From contig OZ316893.1 in assembly GCA_973895155.1 (NCBI GenBank), positions 6,262,001-6,326,000 on the forward strand: a stretch of DNA of 64,000 bases, given 5' to 3'. A program made the position numbers and the translations under genes. Source of the stretch: Marsupella aquatica. Taxonomy: Eukaryota; Marchantiophyta. The notes under the pieces were generated by a model, which was given only the letters and a program-made list of their open reading frames with translations, was not told the origin of the DNA and searched no databases. Position 1 is the stretch's first letter; each line of letters opens with the position of its first letter. This document shows positions 35,242 to 45,130 of this stretch, piece by piece.

Positions 35242-35432
35242 CTTTATCACCTTTGTATACACAGGCGATAAGGTGAATCCAAAAGCGGAGGGTTGGAGTC
35301 CGAAGGTTTATTTATACTTTTTTTGCTTGAGAGGACTTGAGAGGCATATCCCCACGTCCCTGGATTAAACCAAATAGATTTTACGCTTAGCGAATGGGGT
35401 TGATGTAAGGGTAGAATCACAAAACTCTTTAT

Positions 35433-36600
35433 TCATCCGGAATTGTGCCAGAAAATAAAGCTCTCAGCTTCCCCATACATTTCCAAGAGCCTTGCTTGCT
35501 GATCTTTCTCAAGATTGTGCCAATCTTCTTGAAATCGATTTAGGTCAGACCTTGAAAATAAACCTAAGAAATCGATTGGAGGAAGATTCGGTGTTTCCAT
35601 CCTAACAAAAGCTTCAATATGAACATTCAGAAGGGGTTTTCCATCGGGAATGATTGTCAGCATTTCATTTACTTCCTCAAACTAGCTTCTTGCTAGTCTA
35701 AGAATACCCCAGACTCGTGTACAAATTATGAGCTAGTTCCATTTCTTGGAGGTGCATCCAAGCCACACCATTGTTTTTAATCGCATCAATCTTTCATCAG
35801 CTTGGTTCTTGGAGGAATCAAATTCATCCTCTATACAACAAACTTTCAAAATGGGCCAAATGAACGTTTCAACAATCTCATCAGGAAGTCCATCCAAAAG
35901 CAATCCGGATTCCCTTTGGCCACTTTTCTGCTGAATTTGTTTCTTCTCTTTGTCGAATGACATTGCTAACCTTGTAAAGACAGGGTTCTCAGTGACGGCC
36001 ATTCCAAAATAAGAGTGGATACCTGGAGTAATAAATGAGATGGTGAGCACTTTCTCAGCAACCTACAAAACAGTGATAGAAAAACTGATTTTATTTCTTT
36101 GATCAAAAGAAAAATATATTCTCAAAAGTTTTGACCCAAGAACATTCACCTGAACACTTACACACTAATCAAGAAGATTCAACGCAATAAGTTAACCCAA
36201 GGATCTTCGTTCCAAATCCGACAACACAAATATGCTAATCGATGATATTTGTTTCGGGCATCACGACAATAATTACAAGAAGAATTAACAGAGTGCAAAC
36301 AACCACTCAAACATATCCTCGACCGAATCGGAACTCCGTCTTCATTTTTTTCACAAAACTCTATTCGGAGTGGATTCAAACTATCATGTGGATCCACGCC
36401 TTCCGTCCATAGCGCTCCTAATCCAGGACGGAGAACTTTGAGTGCAACTAATCGCTTATACAATCGATGAGCACGTTTCTCAAGGTTTTGATTCTGGACT
36501 GCCATTAGACTCACAAGAGAAAACGTCGTTTTCCCAGGAAAGCAAAAGCTTGAGTCACTGAAAGGCAGCAAGAGCTTCAGTGCGTGTTTAGTTGAACTTC
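35433..36600 (-). pseudogene. F-box-like protein
   Basis: F-box proteins select targets for SCF ubiquitin ligases. Coding begins at about 36505 (ATG, phrase MAVQNQNLEKRAHRLYKRL) after an acceptor TTTCGCAG at 36602. The first exon contains a Cys/His group (LSGCLHSVNSSCNYC). After an intron (about 36180-36065) comes LLLDGLPDEIVETFIWPIL and then WLGCTSKKWN, which together have the F-box spacing and the closing C..W. Two in-frame TAGs (35733, 35682) interrupt an otherwise continuous frame to 35433. Placing the F-box in the middle is unusual, and the match is by pattern only. Confidence 0.5.
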
Positions 36601-36654
36601 GCCTGCGAAACAATCAGCAATCCATAAGATTTTTCCCATGCCAAGAAAACTCTA

Positions 36655-37141
36655 GGGAGATACCACATGGGATACGCCGTATCCCACTTCGCATCCAACC
36701 TCCTTTTTTAGCTAAAGAGAAACCAAATCTGAACATTTGAAGGTTGAATCCCAAACGGGATACGCCGTATCCCATTTCGCATTCAACGTTGAGGTTTTGC
36801 AATTTGGAGACTATGATACTTATTATTCGGAGGTTGGATGCGATATGGGATACCCCGTATCCCACTTCGCGTCCAACATCCTTTTTAAACTGAAGAGAAA
36901 CAAAAACTGGACATTTGAAGGGCAAATCCCAAACTGGATACGCCGTATCCCATTTCACATTCAACGTTGAGGTTTTGATAGTTGGAGGCTAAGATACTTC
37001 ATATTCGGAGGTTGGATGCGATATGGGATACCCCGTATCCCACTTCGCATCCAACCTCCTTTTTCAACTAAACAGAAACAAAAATTGGACATTTGAAGGT
37101 TGAATCCCAAAGGGGATACGCCGTATCCCATTTGGGATTCG
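36655..37141. repeat. Palindrome cluster 5, leader of the F-box-like gene
   Basis: Six palindromes start near 36655, 36743, 36833, 36921, 37012 and 37099, a period of 88-91 bp. Two unit types alternate, so the higher-order period is about 178 bp. Cores are GGGATACGCCGTATCCC and GGGATACCCCGTATCCC with arms GTTGGATGCGA and inverse. Confidence 0.95.
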
Positions 37142-37288
37142 TCCTCGCCATTTGCATGAAGATTCTCACCTGTTAGTCAAATCTGATTTTCGGGGAATAC
37201 GAGTTTGTATAGACGGTGGGCATTCGTCGAGAGGAAGAGGATAGACAGCGAGAAGAAATGAGCGGAAAATTTTTAAGCGGGGATCTCC

Positions 37289-37296
37289 TATTTATA
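37289..37296 (-). promoter_or_regulatory. TATA box of the F-box-like gene
   Basis: TATAAATA on the minus strand in CTATAAATAGG, upstream of palindrome cluster 5 and inside the right terminus of the giant element. Confidence 0.55.
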
Positions 37297-37450
37297 GTTT
37301 TCTCCCTGACCGTGGTTAGTATTTGACTACAGTTGCAGCGCAGTCGGTTAAATATTACCGTTGAGAAGAATTATTTGGGAATATTCTTAACGGGTAAAAC
37401 AATATCGGCACTTTTTTAGCGTTTGTTTTTGTTTTTTTTGGAATTCCACG

Positions 37451-37493
37451 GTTGGATCCGAAATGGGATACGCCGTATCCCATCTTCGTATTC
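37451..37493. repeat. Lone palindrome near the right end
   Basis: One 43-bp unit with core GGGATACGCCGTATCCC, 119 bp inside the right TIR. Its counterpart on the left is the unit at 17314-17340, 311 bp inside the left TIR. Confidence 0.9.
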
Positions 37494-37611
37494 ACTTCGA
37501 TTTTTCCCATTTTTTGAAACCAAAAAACTAGTTTTTAGGGGGAATACTAATTCCGTATCCAGGACTTTTTTGCCTTAGAAATTTTTTTCGCAGCGGGCAA
37601 AATGAGAAGTG

Positions 37612-37645
37612 TGGTCACACTTCTCGTTTGGTCCGTCACTTTGTT
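37612..37645 (-). repeat. Right terminal inverted repeat of giant transposon
   Basis: Read on the minus strand it begins AACAAAGTGACGGACC. Just inside is a small hairpin, GAGAAGTGTG, 2 bp, CACACTTCTC, sharing its right arm with the TIR. Confidence 0.88.
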
Positions 37646-38804
37646 GAAGACTGTTTTTAAGAAGATGTTGATCGACTTGCATGACAATGGGTTTCCCAAG
37701 TTTGTCACAACAGGCGATAACCTTGGCAAAAGGTTCCAGCATTTCTTAAAGAAATATAAAGAGACATTGGCGATGAAACGGGACTCGGGTGCTGGGCTCG
37801 CAGACGCTGAGTTGAGACAGGGTCTTACATTAGCAGAGAAGTATGAGAAAATATGCCCCCATTTTGAGCGTATGCACGCGATTTATGGGGAGAGAGCAAA
37901 CATTTCTCCTCCTAGCACAGTCGCTGTTGGTTTGCCTGGCCATCAAGAATTATACATCGATGTTGGTTCTGACGAAGATGAGGTGTCAGAATCCCAATTC
38001 CCATTCCCAGAGGACCCCCGTGACGACCCCATCTACCACAAAGTTGGTAAGGACAAGTCATTACGCCTCGGATGACTCTAAGCCCTGCTGATGCAACATT
38101 TTTTGAATTTGTGGCATTGCATAGTCTTTATAATCTCCACACCACTACACATAGTTAAATTATGCGCTTACTTAGGACATTTTGATGCAGGTGACTCTGA
38201 ATTTCAGTTTGCCTAGAGTAATACAGACGAGGACCATGACACGAATCGCCCTCCTACTATCGGAAACAGCTCCGCTGATGAATCGCTGCCTCATCGAGCA
38301 CCCGAGCCCCAATCCCAGCCTCAATCGAGCATACCCACTGTTGAAGAGCCCACGTCAGCTCCAACATCTTTCCCGACATCAGGAGCTCCACGTTCTCAAG
38401 GTCAAAGCAGAGGTACTTCACAAACTCACCCAACAGTGACACAAGAACTAGGTACTCAACGGCCATGACAGGGCAAGAGGCCATCATCAACTCAAGGCAC
38501 ATCTAGGCCCAATTTGGCTGAGGTCTGTGTAGAGAAATTAGAAGAGAAGAATGCTTTTAGAATTCAAATGATCGATGCAAAGGATAGATGGAGAGCACAA
38601 GAATTAGCTGACAGGAAGGAAGCGAGACTAGCAGATGCATTAAGAGAGAAGGTCATTCAAGATGCCTAATGTGCACACCTGGACAAAAGAGAACGCCTTC
38701 AGCGTAGACAAGAAGACAAGAGGGCTATATAGAACCGAGCTCAAACATCAGCTCGCTATTATCAAAGCTCAACAAGCCACTGTGCTGCTCACGGAAGTTC
38801 TTAA
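37646..38804 (+). pseudogene. Harbinger Myb/SANT-like ORF, 3' piece
   Basis: Continues the frame of 16685-16969 through the rest of the trihelix/Myb-like domain: TVFKKMLIDL, TGDNLGKRFQHFLKKYKE, then LAEKYEKICPHFERMHAIYG. An intron runs 38047-38190 (donor GTAAGG, acceptor TTGATGCAG). The second exon is Pro/Ser/Gln-rich, then a basic coiled coil (near 38520-38760). It ends at TAA 38802-38804. Internal stops at 38214 (TAG), 38466 (TGA), 38667 (TAA) and 38730 (TAG) each lie one C-to-T step from Gln or Arg, and the frame is otherwise open. Confidence 0.8.
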
Positions 38805-40532
38805 GCGAAACCTGTCTCCACAACATTTCAGGGAAATGATGAATATTATAGATTCAGGGACTTCGTATGTCCCTGATTCGGTTAGCCCATAGGTGAAGCT
38901 AGCACGTTAAAACACGAGTTGCGTATATGTATTGTGTGCCTTGCACACACATTTTGCCCAATAAAAATGTTCATGCTTTGGTTATTAATGTCCGTTGTGT
39001 TCTGTATTTGTCTCCATGTTGTAGTAGGCAGAATCAATTATTGGGTGTTACAGGGAGTTTTATCCATGAGCCTAGCTGGTAATGCGTAACCCCCTAAACA
39101 CGAGTACAGAGTGCATCAAATTTACAAGTCTCATATGCCATTCCTCCACAAAATCATGGACGATACCCAACCCGCAAACTTCAAGTCCAGGAACACTGAA
39201 AACCATTTCATTATGCTAGTGGCACAAACGCCATCGGGTACAACGCAAAAAAGCGCAACTGCCTACACTGCAAGATGGTGCAGAACCTCACTGAAAACAC
39301 TGCGAAGCAAAAAGTAAGGACTGTCGGCCCAAAATGTCCAGCCATAATGTCCAATTCAAATGGACACCTATGATTCTATCGAGGTGCAACACTACGCCCT
39401 CCAAATACCAAACTTAGCTTTCGGCCTGTTCCGAATGGAGAGTCAGGAACTCGATCCACAAACCTCTATGCCACTAAGTATGCACACCGACTACTACTCG
39501 CACTAGGTAGCTTGAGTCGGTAATGCAAGATTGACTCCCTCGCAAAGTGGCACAGATGACACCTCTATGCTTTCCATGTCCCTAGTTGGAGGTGTTGCTG
39601 TTGTGACACAGTTGCTTGCGCCCTCATCAAAGTCTGCAACATTTATCATTGGGAGATCAGGGATGGGGATCTGCCAATAAGGCACCCAATCTTCCCTCCC
39701 AAAAATTACTGCCTCGGAGTACATTAGGGCTCGCCTCGCCTCAACTTCCAGGACTTGCACACCTGGCCAAGCAGCATCAAAATTGTCGATCCAACCAAAC
39801 AGCCTCTGGAACGAAGCACGTACGAGGCCCCTCTGGCCAGCTCGGAAATGCCCTAATTGCAATCCACATTGTGGATTCAGTCGAGCCACGCCCTACAAGC
39901 CACAGCCCCAGGGTCCTCACTTCTTTTCTTCCGACCCATCACGCGCGAATAAGTATAGGGTTTATTATTGGGTTTAGTGAAATACTTTTTAATTTTTGTT
40001 GAAGAACATTAGGGTTATTTTAATCCAATTTTGAGAATTATAAGAATCGTAGGGTTTTTTAAAATCAAATATGGGAATATTCTTGGAATATTCCATTAAG
40101 TTAGGGGTAAAAGAATTCCTAAAAAAAACTTTATTGACTTAACTTTTAGGGTGTTTATTCCCCCAAAACTTTGAGCGTGATATGGGACACCCCTTGGATT
40201 GAGGCCCCCGAGGCCACAGCCGAGAGTTCTCCATTGTCGAGACTTTTGTCAAAGCTTTGCCTACTTCACAAACTGCAAATAAAAATGTAAATATGTAGAC
40301 CCTAAACAGAACGTAGAGTCATTTACCCAAAGCATGGCGGTAGCTGGGCTCACATGAATTGCAAATGCCCACTGCCCCGACCTTACGTAGTCGGTACCAT
40401 GTACACGTACCGATGCAAAGCCCATTAAGTGTCAAAGCACCGGATTGCAAACTGTCACAAGTCGCACATGACTACCTCTGCGAAGTGACCATCTTCATGT
40501 CACTGACTCAAGGCTGGTCCATAAAAATTGTC
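38805..40532. other. Harbinger interior with an unassigned minus-strand ORF
   Basis: The clearest frame is 39889-39503 (-), 128 residues with DNFDAAWPGVQVLEVEARRA and an acidic C terminus, which I do not recognise. A plus-strand frame at 39111-39317 (phrase YKSHMPFLHKIMDD) also looks protein-like. Either may be remains of accessory genes or captured sequence. The remainder is AT-rich and empty. Confidence 0.35.
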
Positions 40533-42072
40533 CTAGGCCCTATTAAATTGTAGGGCATAATCCATGACCTGCAATAGAAGGGCATTTCCGGCTTGTGATG
40601 TTTCCCACCTTGATGCCCTCTGTTGACCTTCATACTCAGTTTGGTCAGCGGCCACCGATGAGTCCTGGTTCTCCAGCTGGTCTTCTTCGGTCCACTCATA
40701 ATTCTCATTGATAACATAGTTGTGAAGCTTACAACAAAGGCTAATCCATCTCACCATCCAAACCGAATCTTTTTTTTCATTCAGCTGCACCCTCACCTCT
40801 TTCAGTGAATGCCAACGTGACTTCAGGACTCCAATACAATGCTCATTTGTGACACGACATTTAGCCACACAAGTATTGAAGTCCTCCCTGTTGTCTGAAA
40901 TATCTGCACGTTTGAAGGAACATACTAAATGGGGACAAACTTGATAGCCAGAGTCGCCCAATAAGTACTGCCCTTCCTGGAACAATACATTTACACCCAC
41001 TTGATTACAATAGGCCCACAATGGAGACCTCCTTAGGCTTGTCAGGTCACCACACGACCCTGGCATTCCTGAAGGCATTCAAACAGAATGGTCAGGGAGT
41101 CCTCACATTCACAGTTCGCATCACAATGTACATTTAAATTGGAGTATGGCAACATAAATTAAATTACCTGAGAACATGAACAAAATCTTCCGCCTGTGGT
41201 CACACACAACCTGAGTGTTTATAGAGTAGCGACTCTTTCTATCATAATAGCATTCTCCATCTTGCTTTGGCCACTGTGTCAATGGCATGAGGGACCCATC
41301 AATGAGCCCTACACATCATGGGAAGCCATGAGATGCAAAAGCTTCTGAAATTTGTGCTCTCTCACTGATGTCTGGCCAAGTAATTTGGTCAGACAACACT
41401 ACCTCTAGGGCAACAAAACAACGCTTGCTAAAATTCACTAGAGAGCCACAACTAACTCCCCAAGTAGGAATCAAATGGTTTATACAGGCCCCATTACCAT
41501 CATGACCTAGCTAGTATGTCAAGACATACTGCTAACTGGGTAATGATGGGGGCTTGCCCATAGTTGGAATGGTTCTCAAAAATGGGATGAGATTCAATCT
41601 TATCTACCAGGCCAAAGAAAGTGTGCTTGTCCATTCTGGTAAGTTGTCTGAAAAGTGTAACAGGCAAGTTGTGGAAGTATTGGGTGACAAAGTCATCTGA
41701 CTTACTAGTCACATGCCTTGAGACAAAGAACCTCGTGTTGTACAACAAAAAGTATAGTTCAAATAGTGAAGTAGGAACTTTGTTCTCCTCAACAAGGTCT
41801 GACTTCTGTGAGTTTTCAGACTTCTCTAAGTCTGAAGTAGAGTCCATATGGAATGACGTGTTCGAGTCTGATAAAATGGCAACATTGCCCTGATCCTTTG
41901 CCTCCAAGTAACCCACTGATAGGTCAAGTGAGTCTGCATCAGATGAAGAGTCAGAGGACTCCAAAGCAATGTATAGTTGAAGTTCATGCCTGGCTTCCCT
42001 CAACTGTTTCTGGCGCTGTGAAACACGAGGCATGATAAGCGATGTATGGTTCTGGAAAAAGGTACAAGCCAA
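40533..42072 (-). pseudogene. PIF/Harbinger DDE transposase (HARBI1-like)
   Basis: Cuts and pastes the element together with its Myb-like partner. The N-terminal part has a Ser/Asp-rich stretch, then RMDKHTFFGLVDKIESHPIF. The catalytic core has GLIDGSLMPL (first Asp, near 41305), then an intron (about 41166-41079), then YLLGDSGYQ (second Asp) and NEHCIGVLKSRWHSL (Glu), with FN..V...R spacing typical of DDE_Tnp_4. Length is normal for the family. It is broken by one extra base near 41510 and a TGA at 41316-41318 in GFP.CVGLIDG, so it is not functional. Confidence 0.88.
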
Positions 42073-42291
42073 AGAAATCCATGTTCAGAGTCACACTAGT
42101 ACACTCATTGCACAATTCCCATAAATACAAAGTCAACTTCAATATACAGAAGGCGAATTCATAAAATAGACATTTACAGTAGAAAAATGAAAAATCCTAT
42201 GCCAAGAGATGACAAAATACTGGCAAAGGTATGCATTACTCAGTTACAAACCCAACAGTATCTGTGAATACATATCACAGTCATAAGGACC

Positions 42292-42949
42292 CTAGTCTAT
42301 AAGGTCAGTGTCCTGAAGAGCCAGTATCAAATCAGCCAGAATTTTTTTGGCACTCTTTGGCTTTGTGGGTGTGCCTTCGACTTGTACAGCCTGTTTGATT
42401 GGTGTACTCTGGCTTGGAGAATTTGCTACAGTACTGCTACGTAAATGTAGGGAAGGATTACTTGTACCAGCTAAGTCCATAAATGCCAGGCGATCGATGT
42501 GTAGCTCCAGGTCTTTCACAGAAAGCCAGACACGCAATTTGTGACATTTCTGCATGATGTTTTGAACAGTGACTAATTGCTCATTCTCATCTAAAAGGCT
42601 GAACGCCCTTGGCTGCAAATTGAGGAGCACAAATGCCTGATCCTAGATGAGAGCTTTGAGTGGGGGTGTGCCACCATTCACAACAAATGAGTTGGAATCG
42701 ATACTTGGGCTCTCCAGGGGTGGAATGCCCACATTTCCGACCAAACTCCAGAGACTTCTTACAAAGAACGCCTGGCTCGAGGGGCTCAGTACATGCAGAG
42801 TAGGTAAAACGCCTTGGAAAATGATTTCTGGCGACGTAGTTCCCTGCCCAGACTAGAGAGGGTGGGAAGGACTCAATTTTTCCAGCCAGTCTAGCATCCT
42901 CCACAACCGCAAGGGGTGTCCAGTCCCCCATGGCCTGGAATGCCACCAA
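42292..42949 (-). pseudogene. Unassigned Harbinger-internal ORF
   Basis: Two overlapping minus-strand frames look coding. The 3' one ends in KPKSAKKILADLILAL and extends upstream through an in-frame TAG (42643-42645) to VNGGTPPLKALI and further. The 5' one begins MVAFQAMGDWTPLAVVED. A frameshift or short intron probably joins them. I know no domain. Position 5' of the transposase suggests an accessory gene or part of the N terminus. Confidence 0.35.
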
Positions 42950-43448
42950 GACACAAACATTTCAAGCATTTGAGGACGCAGTAAAAATTTGAATCACATG
43001 AAAAGCAACCAGGCGCAAAATGTTCATGGCCATAGAGCACCTTACAGATCTTCTCAATGCGCGAAGCAATTCACACCGTAAAGCGCCTGCTACAGTTTGC
43101 TGAAGCTGTTGCGTCTCGACTCCCCGATCACAGCAAAGCTCACAAAGCTGCTCCTAATTGATCGCGTCGTCCGTTGCTAGCCCTCTTTGCTCGATGCTGC
43201 TGTCTCATCGCGATGTAGAGCTCGACGTCTTTCCCCCCGAGCCGTTGCGTGGCTCATCCAACTTTCACCCTGCACCCTATGTTAACCTGGGTTAAGCGTG
43301 GTTCGGTCCCCGATATGGTCCTTATTCCCGGGCGTGACTGGTCGGGTTGCACAAACGGTGCCTGACCAGTCTCGCCCGTTGCCCCGACCCGCAACGCTCC
43401 CGGGTGTTGTCCCGCACGGGAAAAGCCCATATTTGAGACGCCCTAGTA

Positions 43449-44289
43449 TATCCCTCTTCGCAGTGAGTGCCAATGTGCTTCTGCAGCGGCTCACCCGACT
43501 AGAAGAGATTCCAGTCCGACTTGCTAATGGAGTTTTGACATGTGAGCCATTAGCTTGTACCACATTTGCTAGGTTTAACAAGTACCTCCGTCCATTTGTG
43601 TCAGTTTGGGTTACTCTTCCTCGGTTGTTACTGGTTTCCCTTTGCTCACTTCTTTCATGTTTAATTTTTGTCAGCTTTGGACCTCTTTTGTTTGTTCTTT
43701 GTAGTCTGATTGACACTTTTTGTAAAAAGTTTGTATTTCTCCCAAAATTTAGTCACAATGTAACATAGAATTTTCTTAATTAATCCATATATTTTTATGT
43801 ATGGTCAATCAAAGAGAAATGATCCTCATCAGATGAGTGACCAAACGACCCTACTAAAGGGGTCTCCAGTGTTTTCTTTCGTACAGTCCTTGTATTTTGC
43901 AAGCCTGCCCTTGTTAATTAGGGCAATGTTCTTCAGAGTCTTGCAGGGTTGAGGCATGGTATGGAGTAAGCTTTAGAGCCAACTTGCATTTGAGTCTTGG
44001 AGACATCAGCACGCCCTCCCTGATCTGACAGGAAAAGCAGATCCAACTTTTTCATAATATTGAAGTTTCTCACAAGACCTTGCCAAGCAGTTTTTGTTTT
44101 ATTGTAAGGGACCACAAGGGCTGGAAAGTTTGCTGCACTTCCCCTTGGTTCTCCACTATATATCTATACACTATCAAACCTGACTAGGAGCTTGAGACAT
44201 AAAATTATCTGTTAATGTTTGGATATCATCCCTCAAGTTGAAGGCCTGAAAGGCCCACATGCAAGCATACTCCACTTGGACTTTCATTT
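43449..44289. other. No gene seen
   Basis: Host DNA next to the Harbinger right end. A hydrophobic open frame at 43298-43768 overlaps the TIR and is not supported. Confidence 0.4.
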
Positions 44290-44641
44290 CTACTAGCCCT
44301 GATTACCCGTTGTTTAAACATGAATAACGAAGAGTCAGGACAATAAAAGTGTTGTCAACATATATTCTCTATTCATATTCTTTGAAGGTTCATGAAATGG
44401 AAAAAAACTCATCATTTTAATAGTCATATATAATATATACCATCCCTCTTTCTATGCACATCTGTTGTGGTGGGGCCTATGTAGTGCCCATTTTTTGAAT
44501 ATAAATACTTAGAAATTATCACAAAAAAATTGCATGCACAAATTGACATACATCATAGTCATGAGTTTTTCCCATGCCCATGATGGCCATGGAGTGACGG
44601 TCTAGAGACTTCACTCTAGACCTAGGCTCTTAAAAGTAGTC
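44290..44641 (-). repeat. Dispersed repeat, copy B of an inverted pair
   Basis: About 352 bp matching 4326-4688 in reverse orientation, with several small indels. Copy A has a comparable amount of extra sequence, so both are old. Confidence 0.75.
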
Positions 44642-44683
44642 TTCAGTTTGACATTTTTATAGTAAGACTAGCCCAATGCAATG

Positions 44684-45130
44684 CCTGGGCATTGCGCAAA
44701 AGATGTCAAGGTCAAGAAAAGATGTTTGTGTGAAAAAAGTTGTCAATGAGAGAAAAAGATGTTGAGGTGAAAAAAGATGTTGGTGTGAAAAAAGTTGTCA
44801 ATGAAAGAAAAAAATTGAGGCGAAGAAAAGATGTTGGTGTGAAAAAGTTGTCGATGAGAGAAAAATATGTCGAGGTGAGGAAAGGAAGTCAAATTAAAGT
44901 GAAAAAAGATGTTGAGGAGAGAAAAGATGGCAAGGTGAGAAAACAATGTAAAGATGAGGAAAACATGTTGAGAAGAGAAAGGATGTCGAGGGTGAGGGAA
45001 AGATGTTCGTGGTGAGGTAAAGAACACAAAAATCTTGTGCATTGCATAGAAGATGTTGAGGTGAAGAAAAGAGGTTGAAATGAGAAAAGAAATGGCCGAG
45101 GTGAGGCAAAGTTGTCGAGGAAACACAAAA
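44684..45130. repeat. Purine-rich degenerate tandem repeat block 1
   Basis: Many copies of phrases like GATGTTGAGGTGAAAAAA with an 18-20 bp period. The block opens with GGGCATTGCGCAAAAGATG (44688-44706), and a similar phrase, TTGTGCATTGCATAGAAGATG, recurs near 45037. Confidence 0.75.

Larger units (their letters stand above)
16966..37649. mobile_element. Giant 20.7-kb TIR transposon with four genes and palindrome arrays
   Basis: The element is 16970-37645. Its left end begins AACACAGTGACGGACC and the right end, read inverted, AACAAAGTGACGGACC. The match extends through GAGAAGT.TGACCA, about 34 bp with two differences. GAAG is duplicated at 16966-16969 and 37646-37649. Joining the flanks over one GAAG gives a continuous Myb-like frame through HPPKK and TVFKK, direct proof of a clean insertion. 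It contains a DUF7869 gene (+), a C48 protease gene (-), a ParB-like/methyltransferase gene (-) and an F-box-like gene (-), each with its own TATA box, plus four palindrome arrays. Later insertions lie at 22613-22940, about 26726-31370, 32153-32790 and 34317-34953. Its superfamily is not settled; 4-bp duplications are known for Sola-type elements, for example. Confidence 0.9.
16331..43443 (-). mobile_element. PIF/Harbinger transposon, split by a giant nested element
   Basis: The termini are GAGCGTCTCAAATATGG at 16331-16347 and its inverted match at 43427-43443 (16 of 17 bases agree). The sequence TAGTA flanks both ends (16326-16330 and 43444-43448). Canonical Harbingers duplicate 3 bp, so either TA or TAGTA is the real duplication here. 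Inside are the two hallmark genes of the superfamily: a Myb/SANT-like DNA-binding ORF (+, two pieces) and a DDE transposase (-). Subtracting the 20.7-kb inner element leaves about 6.4 kb. Both genes have premature stops, so the copy is inactive. Strand is given by the transposase. Confidence 0.85.

Noticed and set aside
25798-37141. Regular palindromes with equal spacers, reminiscent of a CRISPR array
   Set aside because: In CRISPR the repeats are conserved and spacers unique. Here the spacers are conserved too, units lie in introns of a plant transposon, and there are no cas genes.
16970-37645. TIR starting at GTGACGG rather than AACA
   Set aside because: With that start the flanks show no duplication. 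Starting at AACA gives GAAG on both sides and restores the host frame.
43298-43768. 156-residue hydrophobic frame (+)
   Set aside because: It spans the Harbinger right TIR and host flank, so its two halves have different origins.
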